A DNA stretch of 64,000 nt from Puffinus mauretanicus. Taxonomy: Eukaryota > Chordata > Aves > Procellariiformes > Procellariidae. Below the pieces are notes generated by a model. That model had not been told where the DNA came from and searched no databases. It saw nothing but the letters and a program-made list of their open reading frames with translations. Where the stretch lies: positions 2,666,001-2,730,000 of the forward strand of contig JAJKFH010002198.1 of NCBI GenBank assembly GCA_023333565.1, in the 5' to 3' direction. Of this stretch, positions 24,801 to 35,636 are shown one piece after another (within the stretch, counting starts at the first letter, position 1; each line of letters begins with the position of its first letter). A program made the translations under genes and the position numbers.

Positions 24801-27800
24801 TTCATTCCTTTATCAGAAAATTGAAGCAATTTGTAACATAGACCTACCCACTCCGAAGATTTAACAAGACTTTTGTTTGTGCATTTTTTTAATATAATTT
24901 TTAAAACCTACATGTACCATACAATATATACAAAGAACTTCTAGGATCGAACTCATTTGATCAGACAAATGAATTATCATATGGAAACCAAGACAAAACT
25001 CTGTTGCTGACTGTAATCACTCTGATAGTGGGTTTCAGTCCTGTCATTTTTGCTAATGGTTCTAGCAATACATAGCACAAATGGGCTGGTAAATGACAGA
25101 TGTTTAGATAAGTACTCCTCTATTAGAATAAAAGCTTAACCATTGAACTCAATTACAAAGAAAATATGTCCTAACCTTCAATCTGCAAAACATAGAACCA
25201 AAAAATAAAAATACATTTTGTCTGAGGAAAGAGATTTAATTCATTGCTTGATTCTGGTTTTGTTTCAGTCTTCTGGATTGTTTTAACTATGAAAATGTTT
25301 ATTGAACTTAACAGGCAAAATCCTGAAGGAAGGACTAAGTTGGAAAACTGTCAATTAATAAAAATAAATAGAAGAATAAAAGAAAAAATCCAATTCTTTC
25401 AATTCAACCCAATCTAAAGGTCTTTTCTGAACATTGTAAAACAAAAAAACAAAAAGGGTATTTGCTAAAACCTTTTGCAATTTCAAGGTGGAGAAGATGC
25501 ACATCAAAGACAAAGATCATCTCTAATTTTCACAACTAACTTCCCCAAGTCTGATTATTCCTGCTAAAACACCTCATTACTTCTTTTGATCCTCTTGGAG
25601 CATTAAGGAGAAAACTTAAGATACATCCTTCTTTATCAAGAAAGAATTGAAATGTAATTTTCATGATCTATTCCCAGCAGATTGGGAATCAAAACTAAAA
25701 TTCTCCAAGGAACACACAATCTTAGACAGCAAGATTTCGTCTTGCATCAGAATTTAGAAAAAAACCCAAAAAATCAACCCAAAGGATTACAGAATTTCAT
25801 TGCATTGTGTTGTTTCAGAGCCAGCAAGAAGGTGACCAGCACAGCAAGCCAACATTTTTCCCCTTATTTATCCAGCTTGCTAGGGAAAAGACCAGAAAGC
25901 CAAGTAACCCAGGGGATAGCTGAGCCAGACCACGTACGTAGCTTCTCCTTGGCCACTCATGCAGGTGGTCAGCAGGGTGCGGGAGCTTGGGCATGGGCCA
26001 TGCTGGTGCCTCCTGTCTCCACGGCAGCCCGCCTGGCTGAGACCAATGGGCAGGGGAGCACCAAAAATTCCCTGGCTAGGTGAAGGGGAGAAGAAACTCC
26101 AGGAAATCAGGGAGGACTGGAAACACATGAGGCAAGGGACAGGGCCAGTTGGCCCATCTTCCTGACTGCTTTTATTTGAAGGTTTGGACAGAATCAATAA
26201 ATTCTCGTAAAGCACTTTGGTTTTGTCAGATTGGTATTTTTCAGTGAGCCTTGCTGAGGTAAGGAAAACGTGCAGGCTGAGCAGGAAAAGAGGTCATCAT
26301 GGGCTGCAGTGTTCTTGTAATGCTTTAAATAGTTTGGCAGAGAGCATGTTCCAACCCTGCTGCCTTGACAGTGAGTCTCCAAATGAAAAGAAATGTTCCT
26401 CATCACATTCATTTGACCCCACTTTGTGACATGAACGACAAAGTGAGGACTGGGCAGGGCACGCATGTACTACCACACCAGTATCTTTGACCGTGAGGCA
26501 AGCTGGACACTCTGCTTACTTGCAGTCTGAGTTTCATATTGGCAGGAATGTCAGTTCTCAACTTCCCTGGAGAAGACAGAGAGGATGAGGAAGGAAAAGG
26601 AAGGCAGAGGTGCCTATCAAGTAATTTTCTCTTTGTTTTTTGCAACCCTGAAAGCAAAGTAAGACAAGTCACACACCCTTGTGCTGGTGATGACTACTGG
26701 TGCTCTCCTCTGCCAATATCCTGCCCTCCTGAAGTCTGTCAGCTTTGGGTAGGAGCAAAACATCTCCAGGATACATCTGCAGTCTGTCCTGTGACAGGGC
26801 ACTCCTACCAAGCCACGGGAGGAGGCAGAAAGGGACTACAGATCTCCTTGTAATGTCATAATTTATTTTTCCCTAGTGTAGAGTCTCTACAGTTAGATCC
26901 AAGCTGGACATGTCAAACTTGCTGTAGTAATTAAATCAATGCAAGTGCAAGTACTCGTCAGGCTTCCTGTTAGGATTGGTAATTTAGGAAGCTTAGTATG
27001 GATATAGGTGCCTCAGTTTAGGAGACCTGTAAAGGGAAAGAAAAGGATCAGCATACACTTTCCCATGGTAAACAAAAACACATCCATAAAAATAAAAAAG
27101 ACATTCCCATGGTAAATGAAAAAGAATACCCATGAAATGCCGTAAATTATTACAGAAATATGCAGCTCCTTCATTAACACATGAAAAAGATTCTTGAATT
27201 TTTATACTAATCAAGATAAATATATAAATATACTGATGTGAAGTTTTTTTATATATGCTAGGAACACAAAATCAGGTCATAACTATCCCGGGGCACCTCA
27301 CAGTTCATTTACCTTTTATAGCACAAAGAAGAAGGTAGCCTTTGAGTTTATGTAAATATACACGGTCAACTATAAAGAGACTTAGCAGGAAATTTAATCT
27401 AAACCCAGCACAAGGCTACTACTCCAGTGGGTGATGATTACCTTATTCTGAAAAGCATTTCTGTGCTCTGGAGACCAAAAGTGCTATGTAAGTAATATTA
27501 TTTTATGATGACGGTTTCTGTTTTGTAGCACCAGCCAGTCTTATTTCTTTTCTCTCCATGTAATCATGTGTTTTCTCTGTGTGAGCTACAGAACATCTGC
27601 AGATCCTAACTTTGGGAGGTAAGGGGTTTTACACAGGCTGCTTCTGTGAGAGGTTTTTCTCAATTTACATATACTGGTATTGGCCTTTTCCTGCAGCATA
27701 AGTAAGTGAGTTCAATTAAGGAGCCCTGCTGTGATCAATAAACACTGAAATAGTTGCAAGTATTTGGGGAATGAGATATGAGGTTTTTCAGCATGGAGCT

Positions 27801-29306
27801 TGTTTGAAACGGGAGAGATTGTAGTTGCTGAAAAACCTATTTCTAAAAAGGAAGTCTGTTTATTAAAAAATACTGTGACTTGAGACTTTTTTTTCTTTTG
27901 TTGTTTGAAAGAAGTCACTCTTATGGCTGATGAAAGACTTTTTCAGTGCACTGTATAGTTGTAATAAATCAGGAACCAAATAATAGGGACATATTAAAAT
28001 AAGCTTGACAATAGCTTTTGGAAGGCCATTTAAATGCATTACCATATCCTTCAGTGTAAAAAAAAATTATTTCTAGCAAGCAGCTAACCCTTGTTGTTAT
28101 TTGTATTAAATATTCATTATAGCTACTACAATGAATGGCATATTATAAAGGGACCAAATTATTCAGCAATTGTAAGGATCAGACTTGTGTTGTAAAAGAA
28201 AGAAAAAAGGATAAGATTTGTTCTTCTTTGTTCAAGAAAACTAAGTTCATGAATGTAATCTATGTTATCCTATGAAGGGACAGTAAGTTGTATGGCTATG
28301 GAACCCCTATTTTCACTGCATTTTCAGGGTATAGACTGCTTTCAGAGAAAGTCACAGCAGATTCATGGATTTGTGGGAAGTCTATCTGCACCGTACTTTT
28401 GGGCTTATGGAGGGGTATTTAAATTAATCATCAGATCTTTAGGTGGACTCTACACCCCAGCCCCAAAGTCAGTAAGCCTTTGACAGGCTGTGAAGAGGAA
28501 AAGATATGGCTGTCATTACTGCAAAGAGGCAGAGTTTTTAGATATTTAAAGATACAGGGCACAGAAAACAAAAGTAGAAGAATTTCAAGCAACACAGAGC
28601 TCCTCTCAGGCCCCCCACAAAGGATCAATTCATCATGCACGAAATCATACAGAATAAACCTACTTCAGCTTTAAAATTAATTTTAATGTTTTGTCCCCCT
28701 CCATCTATCTACCTGTGCATACATCTTTTCAAACTGCTTCTCTCCCAAGTGGCCATGTATCACCTTCGGTAATGACATCAATAAATCTCAGAGATGATAG
28801 TTGGGAATCTCCCTGATGTCACTGTGAGTGATTCACCCTCCAGCAAGGACTGGTAGCCAACTAGCTGTCAAGCTGCTGTTGATTGCTTTAACACAATGGA
28901 ATAGGAAAGATCAGGCTTAGGAGAAATGGTTTAAATAAATCTCTCAAGTGTCATGAATACATTTGGCCAACAGATGACAGTGTAATGTATGGGAAGTAAT
29001 AGCATTAGAGAAATTGCACTTTGTGGGGCCAGATCCTCACCCTTGGTGCAGTTTCTGTAGTGCTTTGATAGTACTGAAAGAAAAATTGCCTGAAGTGCAG
29101 TATATGTTTTTATACTGCAGGGAATATATGCTTTTATATACAGGGAATATCTCTAGCCAAGGTAATGCTGCAGTAAGTCCGTTCAGCTTTGCTATATAGT
29201 TTGGAAAGTCCTAAGATGGCATCTTCAATGTAAATCTAAGATAAACCAGTTAGACTCTGGCTATCACCATTCATCTCACTGAGAATCCCAGGGGGGTTTC
29301 CTCAGG
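21876..29306. other. Unique sequence, no confirmed gene
   Basis: No gene or transposon is recognised. A GC-richer patch at 25900-26130 carries overlapping open frames on both strands (133 codons plus, 111 codons minus), which suggests composition rather than coding. A12 lies at 24593-24604. The 13-base word TTCCCATGGTAAA occurs at 27060 and again at 27104. A 16-base AT palindrome lies at 28671-28686. Confidence 0.5.
28671..28686. repeat. 16-base perfect AT palindrome
   Basis: TTAAAATTAATTTTAA reads the same on both strands. It is composed only of A and T, so chance is a fair explanation in this AT-rich DNA. Confidence 0.8.
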
Positions 29307-29539
29307 TGTTGTCGAGAATGAGTGATTTAGAGGCCGCTTAAGGAATCACTGTCAAGGGTATTAGGAGAAAGTGATTTTAATAGAAATTTATAAAAGCATG
29401 GCTTAACAGAGTTCAATGACAAGGTTCACTCTATTACTTACTACAAGGATGAAGTACAGATCATAAGATCTTAGCAGCACTTGATCATTAACTAATTTAA
29501 CTTTTACTAAGTAAGTTAGTAGAATCTACTACAATCACA

Positions 29540-29697
29540 ACAGTGACTTAATTACAGATTATACTCTGCATACTATTAATTCACCCACACAAATATATAT
29601 AAATGTACAAAACAGTGACTTAATTACAGATTATACTATGCATACTATTAGTTCACACACACACACACACACACAAAAATATATATAAATGTACAAA
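29540..29697. repeat. Two-copy direct repeat with CA expansion
   Basis: A 72-base unit beginning ACAGTGACTTAATTACAG (29540-29611) is repeated immediately at 29612-29697. The second copy has an expanded CA microsatellite (about 29654-29674) where the first has only CCCACACA. Otherwise the two copies differ by few bases, which points to a recent local duplication. Confidence 0.88.
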
Positions 29698-30033
29698 AGG
29701 TACCTGTTAAAAATTCCCCTCAAGTTTGCTAGGGATTGATGCCAAATATAAAGGAACAGTGAAGAGACACACGGTTCTTTGGTTGAAATGATGCAGATGG
29801 TTAGTAATGCTTCCTGAATAGACAGGCCAGACATCCAGTAGATAAAAAGGCCTTGAAACTTATTATTCTGTGTAAAATAGATAAAGAGGCTAACCTTGTA
29901 TCTTGAGTAAAATAGATAAGGGGGTAGTGCTAGTTTGTGATAATGAGAATTGTACTAATTAAGCCATGAGTTAAAACTGAGCATGCATAAAGACTGAGTT
30001 CAACTAAACGACACTGTGAGGAAGACTATCAAC

Positions 30034-30083
30034 GACCACCAGACGACCCTAAAAGACCACCGGGAGACCCTGAAAGACCACCA
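30034..30083 (+). repeat. 21-base tandem repeat inside the LTR
   Basis: Two 21-base units beginning GACCACC (30034-30054 and 30055-30075) are followed by the first eight bases of a third. They sit upstream of the LTR's TATA box, where retroviral U3 regions often carry enhancer repeats. An enhancer role is inference. Confidence 0.75.
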
Positions 30084-30198
30084 ATGAACAAAAGGGCACA
30101 AGCGTCAAAGACTTTTGCATATGTTAATGAATTCCGGGAAATAACATGAATATTTAGATTATTTCTCAGAAATGTAATGAATATGTATACTCTAATTG

Positions 30199-30205
30199 TA
30201 TATAA
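30199..30205 (+). promoter_or_regulatory. TATA box of the plus-strand LTR
   Basis: TATATAA lies 72 bases before the AATGAA poly(A)-like signal, which gives an R region of ordinary retroviral size. Confidence 0.5.
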
Positions 30206-30578
30206 CTTCTATGATTGAGTGATTTGGTACGCACACTAAGTGGAGCGATCCCCTGTGCGTCCGACATCGCAATGAAGAATACCTGCTTTCTAAAACTCCA
30301 AATTGAGTCTTAAAGTGTTTGTCAGGAATTTCTTTGTTTCAAGTTCAGTGAAGAAATATTCATGTCAAATGTCTCGGCATTTCTCAACGGGCGAGGGTTG
30401 AGCTTCAAGGAGTGAAGGGTTTCAGGCCAGGTCCTGTCGTCGGCTTTCAGCAACAGTCCTCTGAATATTACAGACTTGAGAGGTCACGAGCTCCGAGAGG
30501 CGTCCCACTCAGAGGGAGATACTGGGCACAGCCTGCTGCAGTCCAGGAGAGCTCAAAGGGTCTCGCTTACGACCACCA

Positions 30579-30602
30579 TTTATAGGTTCGCAAGATGATT
30601 GG
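30579..30602 (-). promoter_or_regulatory. TATA and CCAAT boxes of the minus-strand LTR
   Basis: On the minus strand CCAAT (complement at 30598-30602) is followed 13 bases later by TATAAA (complement at 30579-30584), pointing leftwards. Close spacing of the two boxes is typical of retroviral U3 promoters. Confidence 0.4.
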
Positions 30603-30644
30603 CTTTAGTCATCCGTAAATTTCCATCCTGGCCACAGTCTCAGG

Positions 30645-33600
30645 TGGTAACTACTAAAAAATTCTCAAGGTTTCAGTGTTGCTCCCCTTGAGCTACGACT
30701 CAGATAAGATGACACCTGGGCCAGGCAGTGGGAGTACGTTCCCAGCCTCAGCTATGCAGAGTTTCTGATACAGTCAAGGAGCGCCCAGCCGGCAGACTCA
30801 GTGCACCAAGGCCAAGGTTTCGTGGGAATTTCTGAGATCAACAAGCGGCCCAGATCAGCAAGTGGCCCAGGAGAAGTGGGGGGGGAAGGAATGCACCACC
30901 ACAGGTGGGTGTTGTCCTTAGTCACCTTTTATGGGGTGGGAATCAAACGCAGGGACAAGTGTGTGATGTTCCCAGTGGGCCACAACATACTTTAGAAATG
31001 GTATCCAGCTCTGATTAAAAACACAGTCCTCGCCCTGCTCTGTTGTTCTAACAGCCTCATTCCTCTTCACTCCCACTAGACAGATGGCTTGAAGAAAATT
31101 ATTTAGTAGTGGAAATATTCTGTTATATCTTACAAATCAAGTTCTGTAAGACACATCTGTGAACTCTGTACAAGACCAGTGTGGTCCTGTATGTCAAATA
31201 CCTGGCCACCACAGATTAGCTCCAGAGCACAGAGAGGTAAATTTGCTGATCTCTGGTCTGCAGGTTCATGTATGCTTCTTTACATGTTTGTACTCGGTGG
31301 TTTTATGAGACAGAGCTAACATTTTTTGCCATGCTTCAACCTCTGCATACTTATGAATTACTTTTTGAAACCCTATCCTGCCTTTTCTTGTTAAAAAACG
31401 ATGCTTTGGTGCATTTAGTGGTGCACTGAGAAAACAGGTTATTCAGGGATGACAGCAGATGAGGGAATGGCAAAATCAGCCAAAGGGCCAAAACAAACTT
31501 CTTCTGACAGAAGTTTTTGCCTTTGGTGCTATGCCACCACTGCATCTTGTTCAGTCAAGGAAGGGGAGCATTTACTGCACCTGAGACAGGTGAGAGGAGA
31601 TAGGCAGAGCAGCACTTAATTTCTAGCTCTGCCAGCTGGTCAGCCCTGTGAAAAACTGAGACACTTGTGGGCATAGTGCAGTAGAGCCTGAGCTCAGCCA
31701 GGTGAATTTGAGATTAGGTGCTCTTGACTGAGTCCCATTTTAACCACACAGATCCTGAACTTAAGTCCCCTTATGTGATCTAGGCCAAGACACTCCTCCT
31801 TTGGACAAGAAAAAGTAAATGAAGCACTCTTCTTCCTCTTTGATTTTACCAGGAGAGGGCTTTCTCCTTTAGCGGCAGCTGAGTACAGCCAGCTCCTGCA
31901 GCACCGCAGTCAGGAGGGCATTCGGCTCAAGACCAGGTCTGCTGTCACAGGGCAAGGCACTTCTAGCAGGTGTGGTTATCCAACACTCTTGTTTTTCTGG
32001 CCACATATTGCAAAACTGATTCTTCTAAGATGGTAGACTGCTAAACAGCCCAGGCTGCCTACAGGAATGGATGTCAGCATCTTACACAAGGGAAGGAAGC
32101 AGCTACAAAACAGAGCATCGTAACTACTACTAGAAAAGCCTGGATTGGGGGGTTTGAAGGGAATATCTGTCTGGGCCCAGCCAGAGAGATTGTATGTTTG
32201 GCCAGTGTGAGCACTGGAAACGGCGTGAGGGCTCTCATTCAGAGCTCTGCCCCAGCTAATCCGCAGCGCTAGCTAAGGCGAGAAGAGCTCTGTGTTCATT
32301 CAGCCATGATCCGGAGCAGATTTTAAAGACTTCCCCCTCTCTTTCATCTTCTTCCTTTTATTTCACCACGCTTCAGCCATGCCGACAACCACTATTTGTG
32401 GGACTACATTGAGAGCCGTGAGGGAACTGATCCAGCTTAAAAATAACTTTTTGCTGTTATTGCTCTACTATTATTTTTCAAACCTGAGGCAGTTCCTTGA
32501 CCTATTCTTTGATTTTATCCTTATTTAAAAGGATACTTTTAGGCTACTTTTAACTTTTTATACAACTTTAACTTTTTATTTTTATAAAATTCAGATAAAT
32601 GCAAAGCAATTCTACTCTCAAATCAATATAAAAACAAAGTCATATTAACAAATCAAACACATTACTCTTTAAGTTATATAAATGTTGAGAAAGTAGCTGT
32701 TAAGAAAGTATGCCAATTAAAGAATTTGACTAACAGCTTAACACTGAGGCCAAAACTATTATTTGATGTCTAGACCATGACCTCAGTACCAATTATAATG
32801 CTTCCTATGTAGATTTCAATTCTCATGCAGTAACTAACCTTTTCTTGCCTCTGCTCCGGCCTTCTAGTGATATAATGTTCACTTTGACAGAAGGCTCTTG
32901 ATGAACACATTTAATAACTCTTACTTACCAAAAATTAAGGATGACAGCCTCAAGTGCCTCAAGTCCTTAAGCTATGACAAACACTCCAGTGAATAACTTT
33001 TTCAACTACTTTCAAGCTTTTTTAAAAATGAGGAATGATCTCTCAAGCAACATCTTCCTTATGGAAGACCAACATTGAAAGCAAAATCTCGCGATGAGCT
33101 AAAATGTTGAAGGGGATCAAATTAGATATTTCCTGGCCAGGAATCAGTTCAGCTCTGACCGTACTGTGGGAGCTACACAATCATCTCAGGTAAGAGGGAA
33201 GTGTGTGCCACACTGACTCGTACTCACCTGGCTGGAAATCCACACTTGCCTTCATTATTTGCAGCTTGGAGAAGTCTCACCTAAGACAGTAGCTTTCTTT
33301 GGAAAAAAAAAAAAAAAAGCTCTGTTTTTAAAAGATGTGGTGTCCCAAAACAGAAAAGATCATACTAAATAAATTATTAATAAACTTTGGTGGAAAATGT
33401 CGCAATCTGTGATCTGAAAAAAGCCTATTCGTCATTCTGCATCCCTACATTGCCACAGGCACTGTGATCTGTCCCTTCCCTTGCCCTCTCGGACTTAAAT
33501 CCTGCATTGCTTTGCATGGTGCTACTATACTAATTCTGATGGAAAAAATAGGCACAAATGTGGAACTCCTTGTCAAATATGTGGTGGATATTAAAAGTCT

Positions 33601-34621
33601 CTACAGCCTGACAGTGACACTAGACAAGTTAATGGAAGAGTGTGATATATAGAAATTCATAGAAACATCATCAAGCTCAAGAACTTTAAACTAGGTGAAT
33701 ATCAGGAAAGAAATATACTTACCTTACTCTTAATCTTTGCTAGGTATCAAATTGCAGCTGTTCTTACATTCTTAGGTTATATTCCCATGCAACAGGTCTA
33801 GGTAATTAAATACTGGTTAAGATTGTGAATACAGAGACCTTGATCTCCTTTCTCACTGGGAAAATAGTCAACAGCATCTACTATTCTTATACTAATGAAA
33901 TGAATGAAAAAAGATAAATGTTTCATTGAAGTACTAAATCTGCTTTGCATTTTAACTGTACGCTGTGATTTCCTATAAATGTCAGCTAAGAGCTGACAGG
34001 AGAACAGGTCTTTCCTGCTCATCGTTCAATGGCGTTATGGATGATACTTTGGGGGAGGAAAGGAAATGTGTGATATCTGCTGTGGTGCTCCGCTTATTAT
34101 TGTTACTGATGTCAAATCCTGTTTCCTTTAGGAAAAACAGAGAGAGAAACACAAAGTATAGAGAAAGCAATGCCAAAGATGACAAAGCAATTTCTGCTTC
34201 TTAAACTGTGATATTTTCAACAGAGTTGTTGTTAGAGAAATATTGACACAGCAAGTTTTATCAGCCTCCAAAGCCTGACCTGACCTCCCCTGGGCCACAC
34301 TGGTGCTGTTTAAGATGGTTTAGTTGTTTACTTTTAGCTCCTTTTCTGACCACAGGTTCAAAGAGGTGTTAAAAAAGTTTCAACTCCCCTGAGTGCCAAA
34401 GCCAGACTTTTATTAAGTCTGCAGTGAGACGTAGGTCAAGGTGAGCAATGAGGAAGCAGACAGATCAAACAACAGGTGAAAGGACAAACAAGGGCAAGTT
34501 CTCAGCTTTCCCTTATGTGTGCTACGCAGGTTTCTGAAGCAAATGGAGGGGGTAACGAGCAGCGTAGTGCAGCACGAAGCAGGCTGAGGAGTGGAAGAGC
34601 AAAGACACACAGGCTTCAGTC
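30645..34621. other. Unique sequence, nothing recognised
   Basis: No gene is recognised. A run of 16 A residues lies at 33303-33318. Around 32215-32300 there is a patch with several CG dinucleotides and two AGAGCTCTG words but no exon boundaries that I trust. Open frames are all below 100 codons. Confidence 0.5.
33303..33318 (+). repeat. A16 homopolymer
   Basis: Sixteen consecutive A residues. No retrotransposon body is recognised upstream, so it is not called a poly(A) tail. Confidence 0.85.
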
Positions 34622-35636
34622 CCAGCTCTCTTAGCCTTTCCTACTATGTCAGATGCTCCAATTCTCTTAAGCATCTTCATGGCCTTTCACTGGACTCACT
34701 CCCCTAAGTCCATATCTGTCTTGTACTGAGGAGCCTAGAACTGGACCCAGCACTGCAGATGTGTCTCACCAGTGCTGACAAGAGGTGAAGGGTCACAGCT
34801 GGCAACACTATGCCTAATGCAGCCCAGGATACAGTTGGCCACCTTTGCTGCAAGGGCACATTGCTGCTCATGTTCACCTTGCTGTCCACCAGGACAGATA
34901 CCCAAGTCCTTTTCTGCAGAGCTGCTTTCCATCGAATCAGCGTGTACTGTTGCATGGGGGTTATTCTTCCCCAGAGCAGAACTTTGTTGAGCTACATGAG
35001 GTTCCTCTCAGCCCAATTCTCCAGCCTGGTGAGGTCCCTCTGAATGGCAACACAACCGTTTGGTGTCTCAGCCACCGCTCCCAGTTTTGTACCATCTTTG
35101 AACTTGCTGAGGGTGCACTCTGTGCCATTGTCCACATCATTAATGAAGATGTTGAACAGTATTGCCCCAGTATTGACACCTGGGGAGCACTGCTTGGTGA
35201 CTGGCCTCCAGCTTGTCTTTGCGCTGCTGATCACAGACCTTTCATCTCCACAGTTCAGCCAGTTTTCAATCCACCTCACTGTCCATTTCTCTAGTCCATA
35301 CTTCATAATTTTTTGAATGTTGCGCAGACTTGTGCATGTCCAGTTTGTTTAAATGCCAATTAACCTGGTCCTCTTCCACCAAGAGTAAGTTATCCTTGTG
35401 CCAGGATCCTGAATGCCACCAACTCATGGTCACTACAGCCAAGGCTGCCCCCGTCCTTCACATTCCTAAACAATTCTTCCTTGTTTGCAAGTGTGAGGTC
35501 CAGCAGAGCATCTCCCCTTGTCAGCTTCTCCATCTATGTTAGCAAGTTGTCCTCAATGCACCACAGAAACCTCCTGGATTACTTGTGCCCTGTTATGTTG
35601 TGCTTCCAGTGGGTATCACAGTGGTTAAAGTCCATC
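34622..35636 (-). mobile_element. Old, internally deleted CR1 copy
   Basis: Read on the minus strand this is CR1 ORF2 sequence in the expected order, but with pieces missing. The left part (34622-35305) is the reverse transcriptase palm and C-terminal region. At about 35306-35330 the sequence jumps to a more upstream part of ORF2, and at about 35400 it jumps again to a still more upstream segment that ends near 35636. Each jump implies a loss of several hundred bases relative to the intact family. The usual GATTCTAT 3' terminus is also absent, so this copy lacks its 3' end as well. It is far more diverged than the CR1 at 2404-3281. The comparison is from memory and the deletion sizes are approximate. 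Confidence 0.9.
34992..35306 (-). pseudogene. CR1 reverse transcriptase fragment with ruined active site
   Basis: The best surviving frame runs 104 codons. It keeps the family's L-F-N-I-F-I-N-D segment and then L-S-K-F before the catalytic motif. Where CR1 normally has F-A-D-D, this copy has F-K-D-G (35091-35102), so one of the two catalytic aspartates is lost and an alanine has become lysine. Following residues T-K-L-G and a tryptophan-containing R-L-E-N-W-A-E-R-N segment fit the family. The frame ends within the next segment and upstream coding is deleted. It is certainly non-functional. Confidence 0.88.

Larger units (their letters stand above)
29871..30341 (+). mobile_element. Plus-strand LTR segment (solo or nested)
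   Basis: The segment begins TGTAAAATAG (or TGTG two bases earlier) and ends TTTCA, fitting the TG...CA ends of retroviral LTRs. It has a TATATAA box at 30199-30205. About 65 bases downstream it has AATGAA (30271-30276), one base from the AATAAA poly(A) signal, followed by a T-rich U5-like tail. I recognise the sequence type as a common avian endogenous retrovirus LTR, but from memory only. No primer-binding site or coding sequence follows it. A clear target-site duplication is not seen: TATTC lies just left of the start (29864-29868) and recurs only at 30357-30361, sixteen bases beyond the CA end. Confidence 0.6.
29307..30636 (-). mobile_element. LTR-derived composite, probable minus-strand LTR
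   Basis: On the minus strand the right part reads like a retroviral promoter. A CCAAT box (plus-strand ATTGG at 30598-30602) stands 13 bases upstream of a TATAAA box (30579-30584) and is followed by GC-richer leader-like sequence. The proposed minus-strand start is TGTGG at 30636. The left end, read on the minus strand, finishes CAACA at 29307 and has ATTAAA (complement at 29376-29381) about 70 bases before it, as expected of a poly(A) signal before a short U5. The hexamer CTCAGG stands at 29301-29306 and again at 30639-30644, a possible target-site duplication although two bases separate it from the right end. A second, plus-strand LTR-like segment lies inside (29871-30341), so nesting or rearrangement is likely. 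No gag, pol or env coding survives. The boundaries are tentative. Confidence 0.4.

Noticed and set aside
25682..26215. Overlapping 133- and 111-codon frames on opposite strands as an exon
   Set aside because: Openness on both strands in a GC-richer patch points to low stop-codon density rather than coding, and no clean splice pair is seen.
33303..33318. A16 run as the tail of a processed pseudogene
   Set aside because: No gene-like sequence or target duplication is recognisable next to it.
34845..35294. 149-codon plus-strand frame as a host gene
   Set aside because: It is the antisense shadow of the CR1 reverse transcriptase on the minus strand.
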